Source of the DNA: an uncultured Erwinia sp.
Lineage (GTDB): Bacteria > Pseudomonadota > Gammaproteobacteria > Enterobacterales > Enterobacteriaceae
Direction of reading: 5' to 3'
Length of the DNA stretch: 39,408 nucleotides
Assembly (NCBI GenBank): GCA_946221915.1
Contig: CAMIKG010000045.1
Coordinates: 1 to 39,408 of the forward strand
Made by a program: the position numbers and the translations under genes. This document shows positions 36,825-39,408 of the stretch, in pieces (positions within the stretch are counted from its first letter, which is position 1; the number at the start of each line of letters is the position of its first letter). The notes beneath the pieces were generated by a model. It made no database searches. It was not told the DNA's origin and saw nothing but the letters and a program-made list of their open reading frames with translations.

Positions 36825-37184
36825 ATGATGATAAATGGAAAATATTTTATGCAAGATTTAGATTCTGACCCGAAACTACATACGGAAAATACACTGCACA
36901 GGCAGGTACAGGAAGAGTGTGAAGATAAGGGTGGCAGAGGCGGCAAGGGTGCCAAAAAGCGCGATATATTGCTTGAAGCGCTATACTGCGCCCTGCGCCG
37001 CCGCTGTGAAAAGTTACCACCGCCGGAATTTGATGAATGGGTCAGCACAAGGATGCTGGCGGAAGATTGCGAACTGGGTATTTACCAGACGCGCAGTCTG
37101 TTACTCAAGCTGGTTGAACAGCGACGCATACTGGTAACACCGACACTTATCGCGAACTCACTGCGCTGGTATGTCGCGCAATAA
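36825..37184 (+). CDS. PapI/FaeA-like winged-helix regulator
   Basis: The 119-residue protein has a charged, Gly-rich N-terminus (EDKGGRGGKGAKKRD) and a C-terminal wHTH resembling PapI/FaeA fimbrial regulators: WVSTRMLAEDCELGIYQTRSLLLKLVEQRRI. AAGGAG (36812-36817) is well spaced from the ATG at 36825, deciding this start over an upstream in-frame extension. It is divergent from the pilin gene, as papI is from papB in pap-like operons. The frame is open although the operon is decaying. Family assignment is by recalled motif pattern and needs a profile search. Confidence 0.65.
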   Translation: MMINGKYFMQDLDSDPKLHTENTLHRQVQEECEDKGGRGGKGAKKRDILLEALYCALRRRCEKLPPPEFDEWVSTRMLAEDCELGIYQTRSLLLKLVEQRRILVTPTLIANSLRWYVAQ

Positions 37185-37194
37185 ACCATATCCG

Positions 37195-37224
37195 CAGGCT
37201 GGAGGCGCAGATGTCTCCAGCCTG
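37195..37224. terminator. Hairpin between regulator and birA
   Basis: CAGGCTGGAG (37195-37204) pairs with CTCCAGCCTG (37215-37224) across a 10-nt loop, in the 49-bp gap between convergent stops. There is no clear U tract on either strand. Confidence 0.45.
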
Positions 37225-37233
37225 GCTGATTTA

Positions 37234-38193
37234 TCACTGTGGTCTTAGTGAGATTTCACCACCAACCCAGGCTTTGAGTTCGCCATCCTGCTCCAGCAAC
37301 AAGCCGCCTTGCTGATCGATTCCACGCGCGATGCCGAGTATCTCGCGATCCCCCATAAGTAACCTTACCGGGCGATCGATAAAATTATCCAGCTCCGACC
37401 AGCGCGGGATAAAAGGTGCCAGTCCATCACGTTCGAACTCCAGCAGACTGCTCCGCCACTTATTTACCAGCATCGCGGTGAGCGCGTTGCGGTCAATAGT
37501 CATTCCGGCTTCCTGCAGGTTTATCCAGCCCTGATTGATGACATTCGCATCCGGCGAACGCATCGCCAGATTCACGCCAGCACCAATCACAATTTGCGCA
37601 GCATCGCCGGTCTTACCTGTCAGTTCGACCAGAATACCCGCCAGTTTACGGTCGTTCAGGTAGAGATCGTTTGGCCATTTTACTTTTACATCGTGCGCGC
37701 CCAGCTCACGTAGCACTTCCGCCATTACGATGCCTACGACCAGACTCAGGCCCATCGCAGCTGCCGGGCCTTGCTCCAGCCGCCAGAACATCGATAAATA
37801 GAGGTTTGCACCAAACGGTGAAAACCACTGGCGGCCGCGACGACCACGTCCAGCCTGCTGATACTCCGCTACGCAGGCATCGCCCGACTGCAGGGAATCC
37901 ATACGTTCCAGCAGATACTGGTTCGTCGAATCTATAACCGGCACGACGGCAATACGCTTCTGGTTGAGCTGCTGGGTAATCATCTCTTCATTTAGCAACT
38001 GAATGGGGGCAGCAAGGCTGTACCCTTTGCCGGTAACCGTGTAAACATCCAGTCCCCAGTCTTTTAACGTCTGAATATGTTTATTGATAGCCGCACGACT
38101 CATGCCCAGGGTCTCACCCAGCTGCTCACCGGAATGAAATTCACCATCAGCTAAGATACTGACAATAGCCAGAGGGGTGGTATTGTCTTTCAT
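37234..38193 (-). CDS. birA: Biotin-protein ligase / biotin operon repressor
   Basis: BirA makes biotinyl-AMP, biotinylates the acetyl-CoA carboxylase carrier protein and, as holo-dimer, represses bio genes. The 319-residue protein has the N-terminal HTH (about 22-46, SGEQLGETLGMSRAAINKHI), the adenylate loop GRGRRG (115-120) and the KWPNDLYL...KLAGILVEL core. It overlaps the murB stop by 4 bp (ATGA), implying coupled translation. Confidence 0.98.
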   Translation of the reverse strand: MKDNTTPLAIVSILADGEFHSGEQLGETLGMSRAAINKHIQTLKDWGLDVYTVTGKGYSLAAPIQLLNEEMITQQLNQKRIAVVPVIDSTNQYLLERMDSLQSGDACVAEYQQAGRGRRGRQWFSPFGANLYLSMFWRLEQGPAAAMGLSLVVGIVMAEVLRELGAHDVKVKWPNDLYLNDRKLAGILVELTGKTGDAAQIVIGAGVNLAMRSPDANVINQGWINLQEAGMTIDRNALTAMLVNKWRSSLLEFERDGLAPFIPRWSELDNFIDRPVRLLMGDREILGIARGIDQQGGLLLEQDGELKAWVGGEISLRPQ

Positions 38194-39227
38194 GCGATAA
38201 CCTCAACAGCATCCTGTTCACCCATGGACGCAATAAAACGCACCTCGGGTTCCAGCCAGACGTTAAATTTTTCACCCACGCGCTGACGCACATGATGTGC
38301 CAGTGCAACGATATCGTGTCCGGTCGCATTGTCCTGATTAATCAGCACCAGAGCCTGCTGCAGATGCACTGCCGCGCCGCCATGACGATAGCCCTTCAGC
38401 TCACATTGATCGATCAGCCAGCCAGCCGCCAGTTTTACCTGCCCATCGTCCTGTGGATAGCGTGGCATATTGGGGAATTTATCAGCAATGATGGCGGCCA
38501 GCTCAGCACTCACCAGCGGATTTTTGAAAAAGCTGCCGGCATTTCCGGTCACTCGTGGATCAGGCAGTTTACTGCGCCGCATCTGGCAGACGCTGGTAAA
38601 GATCTCCCGGGCAGTCACCGTTGCAGAATTCAGTTTGGTCAACTCGCCATAAGTCATTACCGGTTGCCATAATTTGTTCAGACGCAAGCCGACGGCCACT
38701 ATTGCATAACCTTCGCGATAGTGATGTTTAAACACGCTATCACGATAACCAAACTGGCAATCTTGTGCGTCAATACGTGACATCTCACCACTTTGCAGAT
38801 TAAGGATATCAACGTATTCGCAGACCTGATTCAGTTCCACACCATAGGCACCGATATTCTGAATCGGCGCGGAACCGACGCAGCCGGGGATCAACGCCAG
38901 ATTTTCTAAGCCAGCCAGTCCTTTTTCTAACGTATGTTCCACCAGGGCGTGCCAGTTCTCACCAGCAGCGACATGAAGGTGCCAGGCATCTGCTCTTTCA
39001 GCGATCTCGATACCTTTCAGCCGGTTGATCGCCACGATACCCGTATAGTTTTCCAGAAACAGGACGTTACTTCCCTCGCCCAGTAACAGAAATGGCAGCT
39101 CTGCCTTCTGACTCTGATGCCATGCATGGGAAAGCGCTTCGGTAGTTTCAGCAATGATAATCTGATATGCGGTCGCATCGATGCCGAAGGTATGGAAGGA
39201 CTTTAGTGAATTGATCTCGCGGGACAT
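38190..39227 (-). CDS. murB: UDP-N-acetylenolpyruvoylglucosamine reductase
   Basis: MurB reduces the enolpyruvyl group with NADPH and FAD to give UDP-MurNAc for peptidoglycan. The 345-residue protein has FAD-contacting GEGSNVLF, GCVGSAPIQNIGAYG and the catalytic-region GNAGSFFKNP with its serine. It is the first gene of murB-birA. 39228-39363 upstream holds no gene. Confidence 0.98.
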   Translation of the reverse strand: MSREINSLKSFHTFGIDATAYQIIIAETTEALSHAWHQSQKAELPFLLLGEGSNVLFLENYTGIVAINRLKGIEIAERADAWHLHVAAGENWHALVEHTLEKGLAGLENLALIPGCVGSAPIQNIGAYGVELNQVCEYVDILNLQSGEMSRIDAQDCQFGYRDSVFKHHYREGYAIVAVGLRLNKLWQPVMTYGELTKLNSATVTAREIFTSVCQMRRSKLPDPRVTGNAGSFFKNPLVSAELAAIIADKFPNMPRYPQDDGQVKLAAGWLIDQCELKGYRHGGAAVHLQQALVLINQDNATGHDIVALAHHVRQRVGEKFNVWLEPEVRFIASMGEQDAVEVIA

Positions 39228-39363
39228 GACAGTGCCTTTACTGATTTAACTGGGTACAGTTTACCCGAAGATAGGCGTCTTTTAGTGGAATAAATATCGC
39301 GGTAAAAGAGCATTCTCTCCCGCGTAAGGCTTCCGGATGACATTTTAACTAATGCACAAACGC

Positions 39364-39389
39364 AAAAAACCCCCAGCTTTCGCTGAGGG
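39364..39389 (-). terminator. Rho-independent terminator, probably of an rRNA operon beyond the window
   Basis: On the minus strand CCCTCAGC-GAAA-GCTGGGGG (one G-U pair) is followed by T6. It ends transcription coming from beyond 39408. In E. coli the gene before murB is the rrnB 5S rRNA, so an rRNA operon is the likely source. Confidence 0.85.
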
Positions 39390-39408
39390 TTTCTGCTTTG
39401 TTTGATGC

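Noticed and set aside
32626..37184. Mobile-element origin of the fimbrial block
   Set aside because: No transposase, terminal repeats, integrase or tRNA attachment duplication is visible at its edges, although the AT-rich regulatory part suggests acquisition.

Overview
The window reads as a chromosomal segment of an enterobacterium (order Enterobacterales). Gene content, gene order and protein lengths match the Escherichia coli region between rrnB and rrnE (murB-birA-coaA-tRNAs-tufB-secE-nusG-rplKAJL-rpoBC-thiHGSFEC-rsd-nudC-hemE-nfi-yjaG-hupA-yjaH-purDH), here in the opposite orientation. RpoB (1342 aa) and RpoC (1407 aa) have exactly the E. coli lengths. The accessory genes (a small DUF1127 protein beside a MocR-type regulator, no zraPSR between purD and hupA, and a GNAT gene beside coaA) suggest Erwinia, Pantoea or a relative rather than Escherichia; that placement is inference.

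Layout. 1-368: purH leader with a PurR operator and a cluster of DnaA-box-like nonamers. 369-3259: purHD. 3315-7920, minus strand: DUF1481 lipoprotein, hupA, yjaG, nfi, hemE, nudC. 8016-8522: rsd. 8666-14285: TPP riboswitch and thiCEFSGH, with overlapping or nearly touching genes. 14414-16244: a MocR-type regulator divergent from a DUF1127 gene. 16386-29976, minus strand: rpoC, rpoB, rplL, rplJ, rplA, rplK, nusG, secE and tuf, with the L10 leader, the rplJ promoter, the rpoB attenuator and several terminators visible. 30091-30539: four tRNAs (Thr-UGU, Tyr-GUA, Gly-UCC, Thr-GGU in transcription order) behind a stringent-type promoter. 30915-32619: GNAT acetyltransferase and coaA. 32626-36435: a decaying chaperone-usher fimbrial operon. 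36825-37184: an apparently intact divergent PapI/FaeA-like regulator. 37234-39227: birA and murB. 39364-39389: a terminator, probably of an rRNA operon just outside the window.

Most of the window is core machinery: transcription (RNA polymerase, NusG, Rsd), translation (r-proteins, EF-Tu, tRNAs), Sec export, and purine, thiamine, haem, CoA and peptidoglycan synthesis. The unusual part lies between coaA and birA. Reading all frames of the minus strand there gives an intact-looking major pilin and regulator, but the usher, chaperone, minor subunit and adhesin are joined by internal and gene-fusing deletions and carry three amber stops and about seven single-base frameshifts. No new defence or metabolic system was found. 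The secondary points are small: the DnaA-box cluster, repeats in the MocR/DUF1127 intergenic region, and several leader hairpins.
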